Shown here in pieces: positions 49,801-59,400 of a DNA stretch of 64,000 bases (the first letter of the stretch is position 1; every line of letters starts with the position of its first letter). The DNA lies in contig JAJJXM010000087.1 of NCBI GenBank assembly GCA_024516155.1, positions 62,001-126,000 of the forward strand, written 5' to 3'. Source of the DNA: Pyronema omphalodes (taxonomy: Eukaryota; Ascomycota; Pezizomycetes; Pezizales; Pyronemataceae). The notes below the pieces were generated by a model that ran no database searches, was not told where the DNA came from, and saw nothing but the letters and a program-made list of their open reading frames with translations. The translations under genes were made by a program, and so were the position numbers.

Positions 49801-50013
49801 AGTCGGCCAAGTGATACATGGAGCTCTATATAAATATCAATTTTATTCGCCTTCATGTCCTTGAATGAATCAACCCTTTCACTCCGTTTCTTCCCCTATC
49901 TTTTCAGTGTGTGCTAAGAAGAGAAAGGTCTAGATATAAAAACACAGGCGCAAGACTCCCAGTAATAATCAGCAAATCAACTTTACAGTCACTACTTATC
50001 TTATCTCTTCATC
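46806..50013. other. Gene-free spacer
   Basis: About 3.2 kb of AT-rich sequence. Several open frames of 60-100 codons exist (e.g. 47078-47380, 47754-47987) but show no motif, splice pattern or composition that supports coding. A TATATAAA box at 49827-49834 lies about 180 bases before secreted gene D. Confidence 0.5.
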
Positions 50014-50576
50014 ATGCATCCCAAAAACATCTTTCTCTCTACAATACTTCTATTTCTCTCCTCACTTCCACTCATACTTGCCCTTCCCAGCGAAATATCC
50101 GACATGACATTTGTGGGATCGTCGGGATCGTCAAGCGCAACCGGCATAAGCGCGCGCGGCGCTCGGGGGCCCGCAAGCGTAAAGGTCCTTCTCTGTCACG
50201 ACAAGGACTGGGTATTATGCCAATGGTTTAAGATAGAAGATTATTACTGTTGGCGCCTACCCGCTATTTGGACAGAATCGTATGTCCTCTCATATCTCCC
50301 TCTATCCGATAGATGCTAAAGAAAATAATACAGTATCTCAGGCTACCGGGTAGAAGGAGGTTGCTGTGTGTTCTGGTCAGAGAACTTTTGCACCCAGGGT
50401 TACATGTTTGAGGCAACAAATAGACAGCACAGCAAGCTCGGGAAGGTAAATTCAAAGTCCAAATAACCCATGATTAAACGGTTTTGAAAGCTAATTGTAA
50501 CTTATAGTGGCATAACGACAAGATCAAAAGTATCAGATGTGCTCCGGTAAACGATCCGAAAGACTGTCCATTCTGA
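50014..50576 (+). CDS. Small secreted 8-Cys protein D (Greek-key-like family)
   Basis: The function is unknown. Three exons (50014-50279, 50334-50445, 50508-50576) encode 148 aa. A signal peptide of about 23 residues ends L-I-L-A. A Ser/Gly/Ala-rich stretch follows, with the dibasic-free cleavage-like motif A-R-G-A-R-G. Cysteines are spaced C-x7-C-x9-C-x19-CC-x7-C-x28-C-x8-C, one residue longer in the sixth gap and five longer in the last gap than in A-C. The core reads G-Y-R-V-E-G-G-C-C-V-F-W and the end K-W-H-N-D-K-I-K-S-I-R-C, closest to gene C. Introns are only 54 and 62 nt but in the same positions and phases (2 and 0). It is on the other strand and 26 kb from the cluster. A TATATAAA box is 180 bases upstream. 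Confidence 0.8.
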
Positions 50577-51489
50577 GAAATTTGATGCAAACCAAATGGA
50601 AGGAGTCAAAATGAAAATATGTGTTGAGTAATCAGTTAGAGTTTGTCCGGTAAATCAATGTGGAATATCTTTTGCTTTTGTTATGATATACAGACAATAT
50701 AATATTTTTTTTGAAATACATCAATGCGAGATCAAGAGGACAAGACTGGAACCATAAGAGAAAAGTAGATGGAAAGCACGACGCACGTCACGCTGGGCTC
50801 AGGCTTGCCGCTTGGTACCGAGTCAGGTAGTATGATAAGCACAGATTGCTAGAGTCTTATCCACCTATTCGGTTAGCATGATGTTGTGAGCTATGATCGT
50901 CCGCACTTGAATCAAACTGTACTCATTCCTGGATGCTTACTGTATTTCGGGAAAGCGAGAAACTTTATCCCCCACACGATCACAGCGAGTGATTGTGAGC
51001 AGACCTTGGAAACTGTGTTTAATATAAATAGTTGTATAATAAACTCCATTATAGTTATTGATATTCTTGAAAAGGCAGGTGATTGATGAAAAGTAACCTC
51101 ACCAAGAGCACGTAGGAGGTCCACAAGATAGATAGCGTAACACTGCATTGTCTTCCTAGCGCCCCACTGAATTCCTGTTCTGAACTACATCTGATGATGA
51201 GTGAGTTCAGAGTGGTATGTTTTCACTAGGTTCTGGGTGTCAGAACTTAACGGAAAACGACTTGTGGCGAATCTTCTTCAAGGGTACTTCTGACCGGTTT
51301 GTATAAAGTTTATCTGATTTCTGCCTGGAAATATTTTTCGGTAGTGTAATCAAAATTGTTACGGTAAAGAATATCCGCTCGCCATGGTAGACAGTATAGC
51401 ACATACCCCAAGAAAACATTTTTTATTAAGGTTCTGTCTAGTTTTCCCTGAATGGACCGTGGCTTCAGACAGAACCAGGTTTTCGGTCT

Positions 51490-51491
<2 letters not shown>
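50577..51491. other. Intergenic up to the LINE 3' end
   Basis: No gene is seen. A 10-bp inverted repeat, GGTTCTGTCT (51430-51439) and AGACAGAACC (51467-51476), could form a hairpin beside the LINE insertion point. Confidence 0.45.
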
Positions 51492-51526
<35 letters not shown>

Positions 51527-51783
51527 TTCATACACGCATCTAACCCTACGGTTATGGCGGATGCTACCTATATACATTGCTAACCCTGGAATGTTACTTC
51601 CAGGGTCACCGAGAACGCCTCGGAGCGGTCATGCTGTTGTCAGGGTGTAGCCCCCTTCCTGCCTTCTCCTTCTCCTTTTCTGTTCCTTCTCGTCGTTGTG
51701 TCCTTGAGCCCTGTGCGCTCCCCAAATCACCCTTCCCGGTGTTTGGTATCCTCCTCCCTTCCCCGCGTACGTCCCCCTTTATG

Positions 51784-51814
<31 letters not shown>

Positions 51815-52014
51815 CTTACTCCACGCCCTTCCCGTCCCCTCTTCTCTCCTTTCCCACTCGTCCCCGTTACGTCCCTCCGTTTCCTCCTCATTCTCCTCTT
51901 CCTTCCTTCCTCCCTTCCGTCATTTCTCCTCCTCTCTCCTTTCCCGTCTCCCTTTCCTCTCTTCCTTTCTTCCCCCCTCCTTATCTATATACATTCTTAT
52001 TATCATACATGTTT

Positions 52015-52046
<32 letters not shown>

Positions 52047-54270
52047 CTAGTGTTCCTCTGCTGGGTCCAATAATGTCCCCCAGCCCGTCATCAAGGTATT
52101 TCTGCTGGGTCTGTTAGCCTCCTCGGGGTGCTTACTGAGTACCGAATGTGCCCATTCAGATGTGGCCAATTTCGAGTCAGAGATCATGGTGGCGAGGGCT
52201 CGGATTCCGTGTTTGGTGTGTAGGATCATGTGTAATTTGAGTTGTCGGTGGCGTGGGAGTTTCAGATGTTTTCGAAGCTGGATCCTGTGTGGGGTGAAGA
52301 GCGGGCAGGAGAGCAGCAGGTGTCTTGGTGTTTGGGGGGGGTGTAAGGGGCAGGGGCATGCGCGGGTGGGGTAGGTTGGGGTGGGGGGGTGTGCCAGGTA
52401 ATCCAGGAAGTATCCGTGTCCGGTTCGGAGGCCCAGGATCGCCGTTGAGACCTTTCTGGGTACGGTGGTGTACGCCTCATCGAGTGATTTCCTATGAGGA
52501 GCGTCGTACGTCTTGGGTTTCGGGCTTGTGTTGTACCACTGTGCCCAGTCCTCAGAGTGGGCTTCCTTGACTTGTCTGCGAAGCCACGACAGAGAGGTGG
52601 GAGGGGGAGTGAGTGGGTGTTGGGTAGTCGCTTGTTTTGCAAGACGGTCTGCTTCTTCATTGCCGAGGATGTCGGTGTGACCGGGGACCCAGTGTAGGTG
52701 TACGGTTGTCCCTGTGCGTCGGAGGAGGAGTTGTGTGGTGTGGTGGATACCAGTTGCGGTTTCTTGTCCTGGGCCCGGGGTGAGACGAGTTGCTCGGATG
52801 ATAGCGGCTTGATTATCCGTGAAGATGTGGATTTCGCGGTATTGGAGTTGTAGCCGGCGGATGTGGGTGTTACAGGTGATCAGGCATTCTTCGATGGCTT
52901 TCAGTTCTGCGTCAAAGACTTCGCACGAACTGCCTATCGGGATGGTCTTGCTGATGCTCTGATCGAGGCCTGTCGGGATGTAGAATCCTGCTCCGGTGCA
53001 GCCTTCGAATTGTGAGCCGTCCGTGTACGCTATGATCGTATTTGGTTTGGAGCGTAGGTGAGCGAGGAGGTTGTAGTGATGTGCCTCGGCTTCTTCTTTG
53101 GTGGACGAGGGGCTGTGGCGTGTCAGGGGGGGGTCCATCCATGGGGCGGGGTCTGGTTGTGCCGTATCCTCGACGGTGGTCCTAGGGGATAACCATCTGT
53201 TTAGAGATGATATTGTTGCGACCAGGCGAGTGATGGGGCGTGTTCCGGAGGTCCAGTCACAGTCGTACTCCGTCGGGGATTGTATGGCGTGTGTAAAGTG
53301 ATTAGGGATGGGGAAAGATGAGGGGCAACGGGTGACGACGGGGTGGGTAGGGGGAAGGGAGAGGAGGCGGAGGGCATATTTCCTGCGCTTGTGGTTTAGT
53401 CGGGTGGTGACTGGGGGTAGTGCTGCCTCGTTGTGTAGGGCGAGGATCGGTGTGGAGGAGAAGGCGTTTAAGATTCGTCGGATGGCTGCGTTTTGCTGGA
53501 GTTGTAGTTTTCTGGCGAAGGATTTCTGGCCGGCCCACCAAATCTCTGCTCCGAAATCGGATTTTGCCTGGACACATGATCGGTACAAGGTTCGCACCGC
53601 CGTGGGGGACAGTCCAGTTTCCTGTCTGACGAGGCTTCGAAGGGCATTAAAGGCTCTGGACGCAGAGGTTAGCCTAGTTTGTACATGATGGGAGAAGGAG
53701 AGTTTTCTGTCGAAGTATATGCCGATCCAGCGGACCACGTCCTGTTTCCCATTCTGAGTTCCTGGCCTAACCACGGTGCCGTTCGGGAGTGTCACGCATG
53801 TTAGGGGTGTTATCTCATCTTTCTGTGCCCGGTGAAAGTGTAGAAGTTCTGATTTGGCGTCATCGAAAGCTACGGCGTTGTCCTCTGCCCACTTGAAGGC
53901 TATTCGGGCCGCTTTTTCCAGGGTTCGGGAGTTGGCTTCGCGTGATTTTCCATGACACACCACCGCAACGTCGTCGATATAACTCGGTGTCCATAGGGTG
54001 GGGTTGTGCTTGGACAAGGCGTCGAAGAGGGGGCGGAGGTACAGTAAGAAGAGGATGGGCGAGGCGGGGGAGCCTTGAGGGATACCTGTTCGGGTCGGTC
54101 GTTGCACATCTGTTCTGCCGTCGAAAGAGAGAGCGATCGTCCTATCATTCAGAAATGAGTGACACCAATTAACGACCGGTGTAGGACAGCCGAGGGAGCG
54201 CATGGTGGAGGTCAGTCGTGCGGAAGAGACGTTGTCGAATGCGCCTCTGACGTCGAGGAAAAGGGCGCAC
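52047..54270 (-). pseudogene. LINE ORF2, C-terminal part (RT palm to RNase H)
   Basis: This is the downstream 740 codons of ORF2 after the Ty3 insertion. It opens inside RT motif A (F-L-D-V-R-G-A-F-D-N-V). It continues with the G-I-P-Q-G-S-P-x-S-P box and Y-I-D-D (the catalytic pair), then a thumb/connection region. The RNase H has Y-T-D-G-S, D-A-E-L, T-D-N-Q-A-A-I and W-V-P-G-H-T-D. The tail after RNase H carries a few Cys-Pro motifs and ends G-W-G-T-L-L-D-P. It has no own start and is cut from its N-terminal half, so it should not yield a working enzyme. Reads are uninterrupted over the whole piece. Confidence 0.88.
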
Positions 54271-54809
54271 TGTCACGGCTCCAGCATTGTCACCCGTATT
54301 CTGGATTGTCTCAGCCTGCACAGTCATAGAGCACAGCCGCAGGGCTGCGCCACATCATATGTCAGCACCAGTACAGCCACCCTCGCAGCCGCAACGCACT
54401 AGTCTATCCTTTCCTTATCACCTTCCTTATCTGTCTTAGTTATCTTAGTTCGTTTCATCAGCACAAGCGTCACATTGTTATCACATGCATTAGTTTCTTG
54501 GCTTCTTTGTTTAGGTTCTTGGCTCGGTTGAAAACCCTGTCAGGGTTTGGGTTGTTCTTAGGAGGATTTGTGTATATAAGGAGGGCTCTCCCTCCGCTCT
54601 GTCCGTTTCCTTTTCTTTCTTCTTTACAGAACGTCTTGTCCAGTTAGCAATCTAGTTACCTTGACAACTCCTCCTCCTCCAGCCTTGTCTTCGTCTTGAC
54701 CTCTGCCTCCTCCTCCCAGTATCTCCTCCTCTTGCTCTACGTTCCTGTTCTTGCCCTCTGTCCTGAACACTGCGTACCTTGGACGTTCCCTCGAGCCTGT
54801 CCCGTTACA
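54271..54809 (+). repeat. 5' LTR
   Basis: 539 bases bounded by TGT...ACA. It contains a TATATAAG box (54573-54580). The sequence ACAGAACGT at 54626-54634, 46-53 bases below that box, is the probable RNA start and self-primer. Confidence 0.95.
54573..54580 (+). promoter_or_regulatory. TATA box of the Ty3 element
   Basis: TATATAAG in the LTR, followed by a GC-rich hairpin-like GGAGGGCTCTCCCTCC and then pyrimidines. The same box is in the 3' LTR at 60389-60396. Confidence 0.7.
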
Positions 54810-54811
54810 TT

Positions 54812-54820
54812 ACGTTCTGT
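54812..54820 (+). promoter_or_regulatory. Predicted self-priming primer-binding site
   Basis: Two bases after the 5' LTR the sequence ACGTTCTGT is the exact reverse complement of ACAGAACGT inside the LTR (54626-54634). No tRNA-complementary TGG... site is present. In Tf1 and related chromodomain elements, the 5' end of the RNA folds back and primes minus-strand synthesis at this position. The 9-base match and its placement fit that scheme. Confidence 0.6.
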
Positions 54821-54989
54821 CGAACAAATCTCCAACCTACGCAGTCCATAGCCTTTGAACCCCAGAACAAACCACCAAGAGTGTCTTTATTCTTGCCGAG
54901 TTGCTGCTGTGTATTCCGATCTTCGCTTGCGAATTTGAAGAATACCTGACACTGCCAGTCAAGATAACTGCCTCCTGTAGTCATTGTTC

Positions 54990-55220
54990 ATGAACAAAGT
55001 CGCTTGGGTCCGCGAATTCGAACCTGCCTTGATCAGTCCGGAACACCTGTTCTTCAGATTTGGTATCCCGACCTCCTACTACGAAGACGCCCAGATCGCC
55101 CTCCAGCTGGCCAAAGAATACGGCTACCTAGCAATCCTGTGGAAATACCAACCACCGTCAACCTCCGGAAACTCCAGCTCAATCCTGTTTACCCTCACTG
55201 TCCCAGTACCCCGCCACTAA
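54990..55220 (+). CDS. 76-codon ORF in frame just upstream of gag
   Basis: The first ATG after an in-frame TAG (54978-54980) opens 76 codons that end in TAA (55218-55220). One codon later comes the gag ATG at 55224, in the same frame. The residues look like structured protein (E-F-E-P-A-L-I-S-P-E-H-L-F-F, then Y-Y-E-D-A-Q-I-A-L-Q-L-A) rather than random sequence. Either gag once began here and a stop has cut off its N-terminus, or this is a conserved leader ORF that controls gag translation. No motif decides between them. Confidence 0.45.
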   Translation: MNKVAWVREFEPALISPEHLFFRFGIPTSYYEDAQIALQLAKEYGYLAILWKYQPPSTSGNSSSILFTLTVPVPRH

Positions 55221-55223
55221 ATC

Positions 55224-56366
55224 ATGCCTGTCCACAAAACCTTCACCGATGAGCTCTGGGCTAACATCCAAGATGCTTCCACTATCACCGCCTTCGACCC
55301 CACAATTGGTCCGGTCAACTTTGTCCGCAACCTCTGTGGTCATGTTCTCAACGCCCCTGACCATGTCCTGCCCGATCCCGCCCCAGAACCTGATGTTGAC
55401 CCCAACCAACCAACCCTGGCTGAGGAAACTGCTCGGGCCGATGCTGCGGAAGCCGAACTTGCCCGACAACGCGAAATCATCACCCGCCTCCTTGCTGCCC
55501 CACAGCCTGCGGGCCAGGGTGAGAAACTCCCTGATGCACCTTTGTATGATGGCTCCAGGGAAGAACTCCGAGCATTTGTCACCCACCTGCGCCTCAAGCT
55601 CCTCAGTGACCAGGGTCGCTACCCCACTGCCAAACAACGTGTTGCCTACGCTGTGGGACGCCTCCGAGGTCGTGCCATGCAACAACTGATCCCCTTCATC
55701 CGCGAAGATGGCGAAACGGCATCCCTGGACGATGTTGAAGATGTTATCAGGATCCTTCGGGCTACCTTTGGCGATCCCGATGCAGCTGCAACCGCCAGAC
55801 ACAAGCTCCAGGCCCTCCGACAAGGCAACAAGGAGTTCTCAGCCTACTACGCTGAGTTCTCTAGGTTGGTCTCTGAACTTAACTGGGATGAACGCGCTAC
55901 CATGGATGCTCTTCGCAATGGCCTGTCCATTGAGATTCTTGAGAAACTCATTGGGGCACCCCCTGCTACCGATCTCCGCACCTTCGTCAACCAGTGTCAA
56001 AACCTGGACTCCCAGATCCGTGCCATCGATAATCTGCGAAAGTTGAGAACTGGTTCCCGCACTACGAGTCACGCCACACCCCGTGCAGCCCCACCCGCCT
56101 TCGCTCCTGCACCCGCACAACGACCCGCTCCGCCCAGCACACCCTACTACGGACCTGCCCCCATGGACCTCTCTGCTAATCGACGCAAGATTACACCCCA
56201 GGAACGCGCTGCTCGCCTAGCTGAAGGCCGCTGCCTCTACTGTGGTGGACATGGACACATGGCTGCAGCCTGCCCGAATAAACCGGCCACCCTTCGTGCC
56301 GCAGCAGTTGCGCCTAACCCAGTTCCGGAGACTCCCCTCTCTGACGAGGAGTCGGGAAATGCCTAG
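55224..56366 (+). CDS. Ty3 Gag (capsid and zinc knuckle)
   Basis: 380 aa. An acidic N-terminal part and a coiled-coil-like A-x-A-E-L-A-R-Q stretch are followed by a capsid region with R-E-E-L-R-A-F-V-T-H-L-R-L-K-L and L-R-G-R-A-M-Q-Q-L. Then come a Pro/Ala-rich linker and a nucleocapsid knuckle C337-x2-C340-x4-H345-x4-C350. The last codons are S-G-N-A-stop, where the -1 slippery heptamer sits. Gag forms the virus-like particle and packages the element's RNA. Its length is within the normal range, though the upstream in-frame ORF may be a lost N-terminus. Confidence 0.9.
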   Translation: MPVHKTFTDELWANIQDASTITAFDPTIGPVNFVRNLCGHVLNAPDHVLPDPAPEPDVDPNQPTLAEETARADAAEAELARQREIITRLLAAPQPAGQGEKLPDAPLYDGSREELRAFVTHLRLKLLSDQGRYPTAKQRVAYAVGRLRGRAMQQLIPFIREDGETASLDDVEDVIRILRATFGDPDAAATARHKLQALRQGNKEFSAYYAEFSRLVSELNWDERATMDALRNGLSIEILEKLIGAPPATDLRTFVNQCQNLDSQIRAIDNLRKLRTGSRTTSHATPRAAPPAFAPAPAQRPAPPSTPYYGPAPMDLSANRRKITPQERAARLAEGRCLYCGGHGHMAAACPNKPATLRAAAVAPNPVPETPLSDEESGNA

Positions 56367-56399
56367 ACCAGCCGCACATAGATGGCTATGCTGCTGGTC
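56345..56399 (+). promoter_or_regulatory. -1 ribosomal frameshift signal between gag and pol
   Basis: Gag and pol frames overlap from 56345 to 56366. At 56354-56360 the gag frame reads G GGA AAT, a heptamer of the X XXY YYZ type. Five bases later begins a perfect 7-bp stem, GACCAGC (56366-56372) with GCTGGTC (56393-56399). It encloses a second 5-bp stem, CATAG (56377-56381) with CTATG (56386-56390), and a 4-base loop. Spacing and order are those of known -1 frameshift sites. GGGAAAC, one base different, is the known heptamer of the sushi-derived mammalian gene PEG10. Confidence 0.75.
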
Positions 56400-56407
56400 A
56401 CTCTCTT

Positions 56408-59400
56408 TTGTTGTCTTCATTTAGTTGGAAAGTACCTGGTCCTGGAATTACGAATGCAGTAGTAGAAGAAATGTCAATGGAAGGAAAACATCTTGTTGTC
56501 TCTTGCACGCTTACCTTCGGTGATAAAAACATTCGTACCCATGCGCTAATCGACTGTGGCGCCACTGGTATCTCCTTTGTTGATGAAGACTTCGCCCGCC
56601 ATCACCAGATCCCCCTGCAACCCCTACGAAAACCCCGTGCCCTGGAAGTCATCGATGGCCGACCTATTGCCTCTGGTGACATCACCCACCTCGCCCTTGC
56701 CCAATGCACCATACACGAGCACCGCGAACAGCTCCCTATGTTCGTCACTAAATTAGGCCACTACCCCCCAGTCCTTGGAATCCCCTGGTTGCAACTTCAT
56801 GATGTTGCAATTCGCTTCAGCTCAGGAACAATCACGTTCGGATCACAATACTGCCTGGCCCACTGCAACCCAGTACCAACAACTGTCTCTGGTCTCAGTG
56901 AAGAACCTCCAGAAACCTTCCTGTACCCACTCTCTGCGGCCCCAGCCAAACTACACATCGCCTCCCTGACAGCATCTTCCTTCTGTCGAGTGGCTAAGAA
57001 ACAGAGACTCTCCATATTTTCCCTGTCTCTGTATGAGTTAAATAAAGCCCTCGACAACAAAGTCAACACTCCTGAGGACCTGAAACGAATCGTACCAACG
57101 GAGTATCACGATTTCTTGAACTTGTTCGAAGAAGCTGTTGCCAATAAGCTGCCACCCCACCGACCCTACGACCACCGGATCCCGTTGAAGGAGGGATTTA
57201 CACCACCTTTTGGCCCCCTGTATTCCCTGTCGCGCACAGAACTAGAGGCCCTCAAGGCATGGCTCGAGGAGAATCTTTCCAAAGGATTTATCCGACGGTC
57301 ATCATCGCCAGCAGCCTCACCAATCCTGTTTGTCAAGAAATCCGATGGTTCGCTGCGTCTCTGTGTGGACTATCGTGGATTGAATGACGGAACTATCAAG
57401 AATCGATACCCCTTGCCCCTGATTCAAGAAACCCTGCTACAACTGTCTAAGGCCAAGTACTTCACAACATTGGACATTCGAGGTGCTTACAACCTTGTAC
57501 GCATGGCAGAGGGGGAGGAATGGAAAACTGCATTTCGCACTCGTTATGGCCTCTTCGAGTCTCTTGTTATGCCTTTCGGACTTACGAATGCCCCAGCTGA
57601 TTTCCAGGCGTTTATCAATGATGTTCTTCGACCTTACCTCGACCTCTTCTGTACCGCATACCTCGACGATATCCTGATATATTCCGAAAACCTGGACGAT
57701 CACCGGAAACATGTTCGCCAGATTCTTGAAGCCTTGAAGAATGCCGGCCTCCACCTAAAACCAGAAAAATGCAAGTTTCACCAAACAGAAGTCAAGTATC
57801 TTGGGTTATTGGTTGGACGAGACGGTATCAAGATGGATCCGAAAAAGGTAGAAACAGTGGTAAAATGGGAAAACCCTTGCAACCTCAAGGACGTCCAAGA
57901 ATTCCTTGGATTTGCAAATTTCTACCGACGATTCATCCGCGATTACTCGAAAGTCGTGGCCCCCCTTACCAGTCTTACCAAGAAGGAAAACGGCAAACCC
58001 GTCCCATTCATCTGGGGTCCGGACCAACAGAAGGCCTTTGACTTGTTAAAAACCTCTTTTACGACCGCACCAGTCCTGCGACACTTCGACTATGACCGCG
58101 ACGTTATAGTGGAAACCGATGCCTCAGACTACGTTTCTGCCGGTGTTTTATCACAGTACGATGATGATGGTATATTGCACCCAGTTGCCTTCTTCTCCAA
58201 GAAGCATTCACCAGCGGAATGCAACTACGAGATCTATGATAAGGAATTGATGGCAATTGTCCGCTGCTTCGAAGAATGGCGTCCTCACCTTGAGGGGTCA
58301 GCATTCCCCATCCAGGTTCTCACTGATCATAAAAATCTCGAATACTTCATGACTACCAAGCTTCTGAACCGTCGTCAGGCCCGGTGGTCCGAATTTTTGT
58401 CACGCTTCAACTTCAAGATTATCTACCGGCCCGGGACTGCAGGTGGTAAACCCGATGCCTTGACTCGAAGGTCTGGAGACCTGCCAAAGGAAGGGGATGA
58501 ACGACTGTTAGCCAACCAACAAGCTGTCTTAAAACCCTACAACTTACCTGAGAATCTTCAACTTGCTGCCGAAAACCCACCAAAGGAGAAATATCCCTCG
58601 CTCGAAATGTTGTTCACTGAAGGTTACAAGGCAGACCCATTCCCGGAGCATGTCCTGCAAATGCTTGATGATGGAGCCCAACACTCAAAAGACATATCAC
58701 TTGCCGATTGCTCAAAACAACAGGACCGACTCATGTACCGTGGCTGCCAATACGTCCCCGACTACGACCCTCTCCGACTCCGCCTCATCCAAGATCACCA
58801 CGACCCCCCTACCATGGGACATCCAGGACGCGCCAAGACCTTCGAGCTTCTCTCCAGGAACTACTACTGGCCATCAATGCGGACTGATGTCGAACGGTTT
58901 GTACGCAATTGTCATACCTGCAAACGTACTAAAGCCACAAGACACGCCCCCTTTGGTACCCTCAAACCTCTGCCCGTCCCACATCAACCTTGGCAAAGCG
59001 TTTCGGTAGACTTCATCACTGGCCTTCCTCCATCCGATGGATACGATGCAATTTGTGCAGTTGTATGTCGACTGACGAAGCAACGGCACTTGATCCCCTG
59101 CCATACGACCATCACAGCTCAAGGGTTTGCTCAGCTCTTCGTGGATAACGTTTTCCGATTGCATGGCCTGCCAGATGTTCTTATCTCTGATCGAGGACCA
59201 CAGTTCATCGCCAACTTCTGGAAATATCTTGCATCCTGTCTAGGGATCGAAACGGCAACAAGCACAGCATTCCACCCCCAGACGGACGGTCAAACAGAAC
59301 GTATAAACGCCGTCACCGAACAGTACCTGCGAGCTTACGTATCCTACCTGCAGGACGACTGGAAAAAGTACTTGTCCCTAGCTGAGTTTGCAGCAAACAA

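Noticed and set aside
51430..51476. Inverted repeat beside the LINE as a transposon end
   Set aside because: Only 10 bp, with no matching partner on the far side and no coding content. Probably a chance hairpin.
55179..55823. Antisense frame across gag (also 39456-39995 and 40662-41171 across ELL)
   Set aside because: Shadows of strongly biased real coding frames on the other strand.
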